64,000 nt of DNA from Xestospongia muta (lineage: Eukaryota; Porifera; Demospongiae; Haplosclerida; Petrosiidae). The notes under the pieces were generated by a model, which was not told the DNA's origin, did not search any database, and worked only from the letters and a program-made list of their open reading frames with translations. How positions within the stretch are numbered: position 1 is the stretch's first letter; each line of letters begins with the position of its first letter. The stretch lies in NCBI GenBank assembly GCA_963693285.1, contig OY848917.1, positions 18,333,745-18,397,744 of the forward strand. The letters are read 5' to 3'. Below, piece after piece: positions 22,301 through 34,600 of this stretch. The position numbers and the translations under genes are program-made.

Positions 22301-25300
22301 AGTAGTGAGACACTCCATATTTATAATACATACGTATAAAAATACACGTACAGTAGTGAGACACTCTGTATTTATAATACATACATATACAAATACACGT
22401 ACAGTAGTGAGACACTCCATATTTATAATACATACATATACAAATACACGTACAGTAGTGAGACACTCCATATTTATAATACATACATATACAAATACAC
22501 GTACAGTAGTGAGACACTCCATATTCATTTACATAAATTGTCAGACCAGTTTTGATTAGATTTTGTGACAATGGCTGTACGTTGTTTCCTATTTCTCTGT
22601 ATACACAGATAGGACTAAAACCACGTACTGGATTATTAGGACAGATTGTACTATTTGACTTTGGATCATTTTACATGTTACGCTGTCTTAGTATACATGT
22701 AATTAATGAACAAGATAGAAGAACATTAACCTCAACACAAAAGAAAGTTAGAAGAAGACCTGAAAAAATGTAAGAAGCTGTTGTACATCATATATACATT
22801 TTATCTAGTTAGTACATATTAAATTCAATCGATTATGTTTAACTGAGTTGCTAAAATATTATTATAACTTTAGATTCTTATCTCTATAGAGATCTGTTTT
22901 GGGATCAACATTACACAGTCATTCCTTGGGTCAAAGATGATGATGACATGTTACTGGATGAGTTTGCATTACCAGAGGCAGTGGAAAGCCTCATTGATAC
23001 TGGTAAATACAAGAATGTAGAACAGAAAGTTAAAAAGGTGAGACTGAAAACATTATTCAATAATACACTCATGTTATAGTAAATGAATTATTGCTCAGTT
23101 GTCTTAATAGTACAAGTAAATACTCTTTGTAGCTATGTCTTCTCCCTTCTCCATAATTCATGACGTGTGTATATTATGGCTTCTTGAAATATTGAATTTA
23201 GGTCTACAATGTATATCTTTCTATAATAACTTTAAAAATTGTTTCTTATGCTGGTAAATATGACTATGAACTTTACTATTACCAACATTGGGACACATTC
23301 ATGCTGTTCCACCTGTTTTCTTATCACTGCTGTTGACATATGTAACAATGATATTAAGGCTAAATATTCACATTATGATTTTGTATGTACACAGGCTACT
23401 TATGGGAGAAGAATGCATAATCTTTTATATCTTGAAGAATATCAACAACGAAAGGACTTCAGCAGGTACATGTTCACTTTTTATAAAACAATAATATGGT
23501 AGTTGTATTGTTATGACCTTTATTAGATAAATAATAATATTAGTATAATTATGTTAATAGTACTGAAGGATTAGCATTGTACATGTAGTACAAGTTTGTT
23601 AAGAGTTGTTATAGTTCCTATAAAAAGTTTCAAAAGTAGGTGACAAAACAGTAGTTTTTAAGAGTGATTTATAGACATGGATTACATGTAGATTGAGTCC
23701 CTCTTGTTCTGCCTTTTGCCTACATTTATCACAATACTGATCAGTCTTCTTAAGATACCATTTATCAGTTTCTTATAGATCTAACAATAACACCTTTTAA
23801 GTTTCATAGTGCTACATTGTGTTATTTACCTGATCATCCATTACTCTTACTTTCATTGTTTGTTATTATATTGTTATCAAATTTTGACGAGTACAGTTTA
23901 AAAATAAAAAAATTCAGACAAAGTATTAGTGGTTTAGACTGTGTAGATTCAGAAATAGAGGAACTAATTTTTAGAAGAGGTAGATAAGATGTTGTACATA
24001 TTTTACATCTTGTTGCTATCAGTTTATCAACATTGTATATCTTGTTATTATTGATAATTTATTAGATATGATCTTTATGATGTGGAAATTGATGTTAAAG
24101 ATCGTCTTGAAACGGAAACTGAATGGATTAATAATCCTCTCTATAGTTTTGTTACAATTGAGATGGATGAAATATTATTTGAAGGTGGACGATCTATAAG
24201 GTTTGTTGTCGACGTTATATATAATTCATACATTGTACACATGTCATTACACATATTAGACTGTGACATCTATAATATACATTGTACACATGTCATTACA
24301 CATATTAGACTGTGACATCTATAATGTACATTGTACACATGTCGTTATACATATTAGACTATGACGTCAATAATATACATTGTACACATGTCGTTATACA
24401 TATTAGAATGTGACGTCAATAATATACATTGTACACATGTCATTACACATATTAGACTGTGACATCTATAATGTACATTGTACACATGTCGTTACACATA
24501 TTAGAATGTGTCGTCAATAATATACATTGTACACATGTCATTACACATATTAGACTGTGACATCTATAATATACATTGTACACATGTCATTACACATATT
24601 AGACTGTGACATCTATAATGTACATTGTACACATGTCGTTATACATATTAGACTATGACGTCAATAATATACATTGTACACATGTCGTTATACATATTAG
24701 AATGTGACGTCAATAATATACATTGTACACATGTCATTACACATATTAGACTGTGACATCTATAATGTACATTGTACACATGTCGTTATACATATTAGAA
24801 TGTGACGTCAATAATATACATTGTACACATGTCATTACACATATTAGACTGTGACATCAATAATGTACATTGTACACATGTCGTTACACATATTAGAATG
24901 TGTCGTCAATAATATACATTGTACACATGTCGTTACACATATTAGAATGTGACATCAATAATGTACATTGTTCTCAGTTGGTGTTACTAAGGATGTTAGT
25001 TATAACAATATTTGCTTGTAGAATACTGAACTAATGTCAACAATATTATATAACAATACTATATTTTATGTATAAATAGAATTATATATTATGTATAATT
25101 AGAATTGTACTTTGATGTATTATAATTATAAGATCATGTATTATATTCTTCTATTTACCTTCTATATTAGGTCTACTGATTTAGCTCTTCTGTTGCCTAG
25201 CAACCAGAGCATAGCTTATGAATGTGTTGTACATGCTGTGCAACGTGACTCTGTTATCTTAAAACTAACTAAGAAAGCTCATAATGCTTGGTAAGTAAAA

Positions 25301-28300
25301 ATACACTGGGCATTGTGTGACTTATTACATATACATTATAGTATGTCTAGTCGTAACCGATGCTCTATAAGGTTCTTTCCATCAAGAACTCCTATGAGAA
25401 CTATGCATCAGGTACGTGTGTATGTTAGAATATATAGTAACGTATGAGACATATATTGTTATCATTTTAATATGTACTAATATTTGTCTGTTACATTCAG
25501 GCTGTTGATAGTGTAGACTTGGATGTTATATTTCCTGATGAGCAACAAGACCATTTTATTCCAAATTCTAGCAGTATATCTCGTTGTCTGAATGAACTGG
25601 AGGGATTACCTCTCAATGATCAACAAAAGCATGCTGTACGGAGTGTTATTGATCCACTCTATCAAGAGGTGAGGCAGAAAGAATCAGTTGATATCTTTGT
25701 TTTAAATATGTTACATGTTCTTAAGTACTCATATATGATGTAATTATACACCATTAATGTATTACATCATTAATAGTTGATTAAACTCGTGTATTACATC
25801 ATTAATAGTTGACAGAAACGCCATTCTTTCCCATATCATTAGAATTGTTTAAGTGACATTTTATAACGTGTTAACTTGGCAGCTTTGTGCTTGCCATAGA
25901 CTTGTACATTGTGTATCTATTCTCTATCCAATCACTTTTGACAATTCACTATTAAATATGTAGTTGATATTTCAGTTTTTATGTTATTCCTTTGTACAGA
26001 TGCCTACTCTAATTCTTGGACCATTTGGTTGTGGTAAAACTAGAACTGTATTTGAATGCGTCACTTTATTAACATTTAATGTACCTGATGTACGTATACT
26101 GATCTGTACACACACTAATGCTGCTGCTGATATTTATGTAGAAGCTATTCACAAAGAATGGATAAGTTAGTGTATGATATAATCTGTGTATTGTGGAGTG
26201 TGATGTATTTGTTGTTTATGTAGAACGTACCAATGGGATACCTAACATGTATAGACAGTTCTATAAAGAAAGAAGAGTCAACACAATTACTCCAATTGTA
26301 CGCAATTACTGCAAGTGAGTCCCAAATAGGCACAAGTTGATTGGTAGTACTTACCAACACTGGATATATTGTTTTTATATCTAATACATGTATTATCTTT
26401 CTTGTGTTTCTCTAGTGTTGTTGAAGGTTATTTAAATGACTTAAGACCTTCTGAAGTCATGTCAAAATCTATTGTTGTAACAACCACAATGACATCTAGG
26501 TCATTGTGGTTAAATGGTATTGAGAAAGGATTCTTTACTCATATATTTATTGATGAGGCTGCTCAGGTAAACAGAACATAATGATTATTCTCTATAAGCT
26601 ATCTCATTATAATAGGTTTATGAAGCAGAACTCCTCATCCCTCTTTGTTTAGCTGGTAAAAATACTAAGATTGTATTAGCAGGAGACACAATGCAAGTAA
26701 GTTGTATTTGCTAAGAGTATATGTTACTTATGAAACACTTAAGTTTTCCATTATAACTACACACATATAGATGTGTAATTTGTGATTGTTTTGACAAGTT
26801 AAAACAAAATTTAGACACTTTTAACATTATTAATTTTATGTTATGTAGTATCGTGAATATTGACATACTTGTAATTTGATGTTATAGATGGACCCTCCAG
26901 TATCCTCGCCTATAGCCAAACGTTATGGTCTACATGTATCACTATTAGAGAGACTTTATGATGATGATTTATATAAGTCAGGTAAAGGACTCCATTGTAG
27001 ATCACATTTAACTGAAAACCACAGATCACATGAAAAGGTACAAAATGATCAGTTTAATTCACTAAACACTCCATTTGTAATGATTTTTATGAAGTACATA
27101 TTACTGATATTCTAACAGACTCTGTTAAATTTCTTCGTTATATCTTATAGATTCTCTACTTACCATCCAAATTATTTTATGATGACAAATTGACAGCTAA
27201 AGCTCAATTTCCTCCTGATGGTCCTAAACATATACCAGCACTCCAATTTGTAGGTGTGGATGGTCAAGAGAGACAAGATGAAAGTTCTCCTTCATATTCA
27301 AATAATGATGAAGTTTTTAAAGTTGCTGAAGAGGTGAGTTACATAGACTTTCTTCCATGTAGCCATGATGAGGTGTCATTATGAATATATCTGTGCCTTT
27401 GAGGTTGTCAAAGGCTTGATTTAGTATTGTGAGACATGTGGCTATTGAAAGGTTATTAATTCTTAGTTCATTTTTACAGCTTTTTTCATGCACCTTTTTT
27501 ACTATCACTTTTAAATATATTTGTTTGTAACTTTGTACAGGTTACTCGTCTACATAATGATGGGCATGGCCTTCAACAAAGTGATATATGTGTTCTGTCA
27601 TATTATCGAATGCAGACACAAATTATTAGGAGTCATTTGAGATCTAAAAGACTTGGACAGGTATGAACTATTGGGGCTTTAGTACAGCAGTCACAATTAC
27701 TATGTGTAGATTATATGGAGTGCTATTATCTTATTATTTATATTAGTACACAATGTTCATTTTATTGGACATCACTTACCTGTAAATGGTAGAATGTTAC
27801 ATTAATGTAATGTAATATCCCTTCTTGTAATAACTGTAGTTTTATCGAAGGTTTACTTATGTTCTGTTTTATTGTACCATAGGTTAGCCTTATTTCATGG
27901 TCCCTTCTTGTAATAACTGTAGTTTTATCAAAGGTTTGCTTATGTTCTGTTTTATTGTACCATAGGTTGGCCTTATTTTATACACAAAAATTAACACATT
28001 TTTTTAAGTTGAGACAGAGACTAATATTTGGAACAGCTATGAGCCTGCCATGTTAAAAATACACATGTTCATGCACTTTAATCTTCACTTATTGTAACAT
28101 TCACAAATTAAACTACTACTAAATTAAATTACAATGTACTACATCGTTATAGGTCCAAGCTCTTAACATTGAAGGTGTCCAAGGCAAAGAGTATCGTGCT
28201 CTGGTTATAACAACAGTACGTACTTGTGACCCTGGACAAGAAGACACAGACGAAGGTTTCCTTAATAATATAAAGGTATGGATATAATATATATTTACAT

Positions 28301-31300
28301 GTTATACTTGTTATCATTACAAGTATACTTTCTAGCTTGACTCTTTTGTTTGTTTTAATAGCTTTTCAATGCTGCAATAACTCGTGCTAGAGAGTGGCTA
28401 ATTGTTGTTGGTGAACCAATAACATTATGTACTGTGGGATATAACTCACTGTGTTGGATGGAGTTTATTAAAAAATGTATTGAAATGAACACATTCCGAT
28501 ATCCTCGTAGTGAACTATTTATGAATTTTCTTGAAACAAAATTAGTTGCTAGACGAATTCGTCAAAAACAACACAAAGACTTTATAGAAAAGAGTACAGC
28601 TCCTGTCACTGTAAGTATGACATCGTCTGCAATATCATTGATTACCTGTTGTGTCTTTTATTGTCAGGCTAATGTTGTAATTGGTCCTCCAACAAGTCAA
28701 TCAAATGATATTAGGTACAGTCCATAATTTTGTCCTCGTGTGGGAGGACTCTATAGATTATGATTACAATATAGAGCCTATCTACATAAATTATTATAAT
28801 GTAGCTTTAAAATAGAACTATGATATTTCTACTTGAGATTGTCCAACAACAAAGATTATGAGCCTCATGTAAAATACATAATTCAATAGTTACATACTTT
28901 GTGATCAAAATAGAGTGTCTTAACAAGTTGCTCTGACAATTTCATTATCAACATTTCCTCTCTTTTAGGGCTGTTACTCAACAGATGAGTAGTTTGTCTC
29001 TTCAACAACAGCAAGTAAAGGATAGAGTGTTACAATTAATGCAAAATCAAGACAATGAAATAGCAACAAAAATAACTGGTTAGTTCAAGTAAAATACAAT
29101 ATACTAAAATAGTTTTTAGTTTGTGGGTTTGTTAGGAAAACAATGCTTTGTGGTCACCACTATTAAAGAGTGTTTTTATATGTAGCTATCTATCTAACTG
29201 TTACTGTATTGTTATATTATATATGGCTCTTAACTTCTCCATGTATTCTTCTGATAGATGAAGTCATGAAATTACAACCTGCTCAACTAAACACTTTTAA
29301 TAGTGCACATGATTCAGCAGTCAAATATGTTAGAGAACTAGAAGCTGTTTATAAAAGGTACATATGTACAAATACATAATAATCAATGTCCATTAAAATT
29401 GAGTGACTATAATTTCTCAAATATTTGTATAGTCTATCAATTATAATATCAATTTATATGTAGAGGTGGGCCTACATCAGTATTGATGCAAACTGATCGT
29501 CTACAACCACCTGCTGCTGCATCAACTACTAACACTCAACTAAAATCTGGAGTTAATGCAACATCATCTAATGTTGCCAATATGATGGGTAAGTGCCCTT
29601 ATTGATTTGTTTAGATAGTAAATAAGAATGAAATATTGATAATACTGATGCTATAGCATTGGTTTTTATTAAGAGATGACTTAACAATTGGCAGCTTTGT
29701 TACAAATGTATTGTCAAGTTACTGAATGCTAAATAATTTAAAGTGTGTTTTGTCCCTACAGTTGTTGTTGTATGGTCAGTCAATTGAGGTTATTAGTTTC
29801 ACGACAAGTTATTATTCAAGCCTTACTATTATTATTTATACCTTTAAAGTTAGAGTAGTATAATAGCAATACAAGTGAGCATATGTGCAACAGTAAATAT
29901 GGCATAAAAAAAACAAGGATCAACATAGTACAACAGATACCATGTTTACTTTTTTAAAGGTGTATACATTATAATATACAAAGTGAAATTTTGTGTTACT
30001 CTAGAGAAATAAAGTGCATACTTTCTATTTTCTTATCGTTGTTCAAAGAGATACAAAATATATATTAATACCTACACATATACACACACTTGTGTATGCT
30101 TATGCATAAATTTTTAAGTATACTTGTACTTACTTTATAACACTAACGTTATTGGACCTTTGCCAAATGACTTTTTAGGTGATCTGCCATCATTTCTTAA
30201 AAACCAAGTGGATTCTTTAACATCACATTTGAGATTTTGTGAGAATCAATCGTCAAGTCAGAGGGTATCTACTGAGATGTCAAAGAACCTTCAAGATCAG
30301 AGATCGTTGCTATTAAAGCAAATGAATTATGTTAATGAACAAATATTGAAATATAGGGTAAGTATTAATATTGTGAATATTTTATTACAATTGTTTGTGT
30401 TTGTAATTATGACATATCGTGTTTTGTGAAGTCCATTTATTTTTTTTCTGTCATACAAAATGGAGAGTAATTCACAGTGGTTTGATTTCTTAAATTTTTC
30501 ATAGGAGTACATTAAATTAAGTCAATCACCACAATCTTCTTCTGTGACTATTCAACCTCAACCTGAGCCTAAAGAACCAACCATCAAGGCACCTGTCATG
30601 CCAGAAACGAATGTCAAAAGCATTCCACCCTCTACAGTACCAAATTATACTACTACTAGACAACCAGCTGTTAATCAGCAGCACATGGTAACAACAGGTG
30701 CTACCATAATGGGAGGACGTGATGTAGTTCCCAATCCCTTACCACCTCAACAACATCCACAACATATAAATCCTATTATGCATCCTCCTGTGGGTGGGTT
30801 AACATCATATGGACACCCACCACCTACTGGACTACCAGGTCACCCACATCAATTACAAATGATGAGTAATCCTCATATGTCTCACTTACACCATCCAAGT
30901 AAGCTACTGATGTTATGTTATTAATACTCCCTTATTTAACTAATGGTGACAATATCTTAATACTGTAATTACTACTTAGTGGTGTCTTGTCCTTATAGTG
31001 ACTCATGGGTACTCAGGTATGGGTCCTAATCGTTATGGTCCCAGTGTTGTCAATGCTATGACTATGCCTGCAATGAGACAGCCTTTATTAAGACATCAAA
31101 TGTATTCACCTGTACAACAAATTCAAGGAAGTGAGTTCTTAAACCATTTATAGATAACTTTAATCTATTGTTATAGGTCCAATAATGTCGATGCACCATA
31201 CGCAAGTAAGTTAATACTTATTATGTTCATAATAACAACATAACAATGGTAAAATTTTGTTAAAGCTACATATATTGATTTACCATTACTTCTCATTAAT

Positions 31301-31516
31301 AATGTAATTGAAATGTGTTTATTGTGGTATGCAAGTTTAAAATATTGTCTTAATAGTTACTTAGAGTCTTGATGTTGTTATATAACATTACATTGTCTTT
31401 CTATGTAGCCCATGGCATCACAACCAGTCTCACAAACTGTACAGTTGATATCTCCACTTAATGAAGTACCTAATCACTCAACCAAGACGTGGGATAGTGA
31501 TGATGATATAGACTGA
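19385..31516 (+). CDS. HELZ: HELZ-like zinc-finger RNA helicase (UPF1-like SF1)
   Basis: 29 exons, about 1,601 residues; phases agree throughout. The first exon is 19385-20253, the helicase core spans exons from 25501 to 28610, and the last exon is 31409-31516. N-terminus: a C4 pair (CKIC, CPNC), CCCH fingers at 82-102, 133-152 and 255-274, and a U1-type C2H2 finger at 182-204. Helicase motifs: LNDQQKHAV, Walker A GPFGCGKT (763-770), ICTHTNAAAD, DEAA (888-891), AGDTMQ (915-919), LTENHRSHEK, EGVQGKEYRALVITT (1077 on), NAAITRAREWLIVVGEP (1114 on). The C-terminal ~400 residues are Gln/Pro/His/Met-rich and end in DSDDDID. The domain order matches HELZ/HELZ2; the long low-complexity tail favours HELZ, while multiple CCCH fingers recall HELZ2. 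HELZ is linked to translation and CCR4-NOT mRNA decay. Introns hold three tandem repeats. Confidence 0.9.
22214..22242. repeat. (TACATG)n microsatellite in a HELZ intron
   Basis: Perfect TACATG hexamer repeats beside the 51-bp minisatellite that follows. Confidence 0.9.
22256..22528. repeat. 51-bp minisatellite in HELZ intron 4
   Basis: About five copies of a 51-bp unit (ACTCCATATTTATAATACAT, then ACATATACAAATACACGTAC, then AGTAGTGAGAC). The unit is divisible by three and has few stops, so it opens long frames on both strands in several phases. None is called as a gene. Confidence 0.93.
24215..24985. repeat. 49-bp higher-order minisatellite in HELZ intron 8
   Basis: About fifteen 49-bp units of the form ACATTGTACACATGTC(A/G)TTA followed by a variable half. 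Variants fall in classes by that half (GACATCTATAAT, TATGACGTCAATAAT, ATGTGACGTCAATAAT, TGTCGTCAATAAT) and recur in an ordered series of six. Five units contain the palindrome TGACGTCA. The exon upstream ends at 24200 and the next begins at 25171. Confidence 0.93.
27818..27978. repeat. 83-bp tandem duplication in a HELZ intron
   Basis: Two copies starting at 27818 and 27901 with the shared stretch TCCCTTCTTGTAATAACTGT and few differences between them. Confidence 0.9.
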
Positions 31517-31523
31517 GCTACTT

Positions 31524-31529
31524 AATAAA
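31524..31529 (+). terminator. AATAAA polyadenylation signal of the HELZ-like gene
   Basis: AATAAA lies eight bases after the stop codon, implying a very short 3' UTR. The next gene starts at 31665. Confidence 0.6.
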
Positions 31530-31664
31530 AAATACTTAATATTAAAACTTTTACTTTGTTGAACATAATTTTAATTTTTAGTAGTTTTTTGATTATTGCT
31601 CTCTTTTTTTCATGATTTATATTATTGTAATATCGAGAGGTGGAGCTAATTGCTGTGAAAGGTC

Positions 31665-34600
31665 ATGGCTGTAGTCGGCAAAGTCTTACTACTATTTCTA
31701 GCTGTTTCTCTGTCTTTTGTTGAGACTAACAAGCCAAAACATTCTAAGTGCTGTTTAAAAGTAGATCCAGATAGTAAACAGATCGTTGACAATGAAGGTA
31801 CAATCATTCTTGTTGTGCTAGCCATAGATGTGCATGTCAAAAGTCTACTGAGGTCAGTCGGAAGAGCATATTAACGTGCGATGTGTATCGTTTCTCTTTT
31901 CCGTGTTGTATTGCCTGCATAGTAATTCATTATACTCTATACAGAATAATCAGAGTTGAGAAAAGTTACTTTATAGTAGAGATGTAGTTACCTTTTCTTC
32001 AGACATCAATTTCTACTTACATTTAAACGTTCAAGTATATGGATATATATTATACTATTGCTGTATCCTATAGGTCGTGCCAGACTTTTTCATGGAGTGA
32101 ATATAGTCAGTTTGTTACATGCAGCATATCAAGTGCACAATTCTTGTTATTTTTAGGTTTACAAGATTTTTCCATATCATCCTAACAATGTATCCTTTGA
32201 TCCTGAATATTCACTTAGCACTGAAGACATCCAATTTCTTAAAGATTATGGATTTAATGTTGTGAGATTGTATGTTGCTTGGCCAGGAGTTGAACCTAAG
32301 AAAGATCAATACAATGACACTTACTTGGACGTGAGTAGTTCATTTAGTAATTATAATGTATACTTAATTAAAATTTAAAAAAAAGTCATTGCCTCACTGT
32401 GTTATTAGTGTTGTTTTAGTTACCTATAACTAAAAATAACTAAATCTATTTTGTACAAACTTACTTTAACTATAACTAAAACTAATATTCTCAGACATTT
32501 TAGTGAACATTAAATTTTACACAATAGATATGAGCAATTTAATAACACATCATTGAGCTGGAATAGTCGATAGTTACACTTGATTCATTCAGCACATGCT
32601 TCAGCTTCCATTTTGTCAAGATGGCTAGTGGTAGTGCTAATCCTTCTAAATCAACAATAGGTTGTCCCAAAGGATTGATTTGGGACTACTTTCATTTGAT
32701 AAAGCTGAATGCTATAGCGAGAAGTTCTACTAATAAAGAACAAACAATACTATAACTAAAACTAAAACTAAAACAATTATACTAAAATTCATTTATATTT
32801 TGTAAATTTACTAAAACTTTATCTAAAATCATGATCAATTTAGTAAAATTACTATAACTAAAACTAAAACTAAAACTGTACCTACTTACTAAAACAACAC
32901 TATGTGCTATAGGGTCTTAGTTAAAACCACCACAAGAAATTCTGTAATGATCTGAATAGATTGCTTAATTATTTTAAAGAACACCATAAAACAAGAGAAG
33001 GTAGTGTTTTATTTTAATGGATATATGAACATATACATCTGATAATTCAATATATTCATACTATACTTGAGAAGCCTCTACTTGCTATAGTAATACAACA
33101 TTTTGTTAGTCTCAAAGCCAGATGTTCTGCAATTGGAGGGAACATTTTGTTTATTTGTTCACTGCAATTTATTATTTTTAGGTGATTGAAGATTTTGTTA
33201 ATAAATTAGGACAAAGTGGTATTTATTCCATTCTTGATTGCCACCAAGATTTGTGGTCACCAAAATTTTGTGGTATGTTAAATGATTCATTGTGTCTTCA
33301 AATTCTATTTACAAGACACTACCTGAATTGCATTTGAAGTAAAAGTCAATTTGAAATCATTTGCTAAAACCTTCAATCATTACTCCAGGAGTTGATATAA
33401 TATATTAGACTTTATGTTTTTTACTCTTAAATGGTAGGTGAGGGGGCACCTGACTATGCTGCTCTCTATGACAATACATCTATGCCTTTTCCTGAACTCT
33501 TTCCAAGCCTATCTCCTTATGATACAAATCCAACAACAGGGTGAGTTCCTCTTCTCTTAATTCATTAATTGAACAAAGAGACAATTGTGGTATATAATGT
33601 GCAAGATCATTGAATATTTTTAAATTCCTTTTAATAGAGATGCACATGGAGACACACACACACATATATATAATTGTATATATATGTCACTCTACTTTCT
33701 AATATGCTTTGTCATTATAAGTTGTCCTTGCAGGTATCCATATCGGTCTGATTGCAGAAAACATACTTTCTTTACTTACTACTTTACTTATGCTGTTGGG
33801 AGAGCAGTGTGAGTTCAAACAATTAATACTTATTTTGATAATATTTTGTTACTGTTTAAAATCAATGTCTGAAACACTTATACAATATTGAATACTATCA
33901 TATTGCTTACATGTGATTGAGGTCCTCGTCAAGATTTTAATAGTCTACTATCACTTATATTATCCTACATGTGATTGAGGTCCTCGTCAAGATTTTAATA
34001 TTCTACTATCACTTATATTATCCTTTTATCCTTTGTTTCTTTATAGACAAAGTTTATATGACAACAGAGAAGACATACAGGAACGATTTAGCTTGTTTTG
34101 GGAGAGAGTGGCCAAAAAGTTTGCTGGTAACTCTTATGTTTTAGGATATGAACTACTCAATGAACCTTGGGCTGGTGACCTCTACCAATTTCCAGACCAA
34201 GTTGAACCTCGTAAGTATGTGGTCTACTTGCTTCAATAGAATAATCTTTGTGATATAATATTACTAGACTGTAGTATTGCTTTTATGATTATCATATTAA
34301 GAGTAAGTAAACAAGAGCCATATGTATAAATCATATGATTAGGTTTTGTGTGTTCATTCCATAAATTTTCCTTACCATATGGCTGGAAAATTTTGCAGGG
34401 ATTTTAATTTGGTACTTTGGAGGATTTAATCCAGATCACCAAATTAAAATCCACCGATAATAATTATCAGTTTCTTATAAGTTCACATAGAATAGGACTG
34501 GTTTGCACAGCTAGAAGTGTATATATATGCACTTCAGAGATGTCGATTAATTCAAGAAAGATTTCGATTATCCAACAAAGCTAGCTTCTCTATCTAGCAA

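Noticed and set aside
22173..22571. Overlapping frames of 84-132 codons on both strands
   Set aside because: The 51-bp minisatellite unit is divisible by three, so any stop-free phase stays open; no family similarity and it lies in a HELZ intron.
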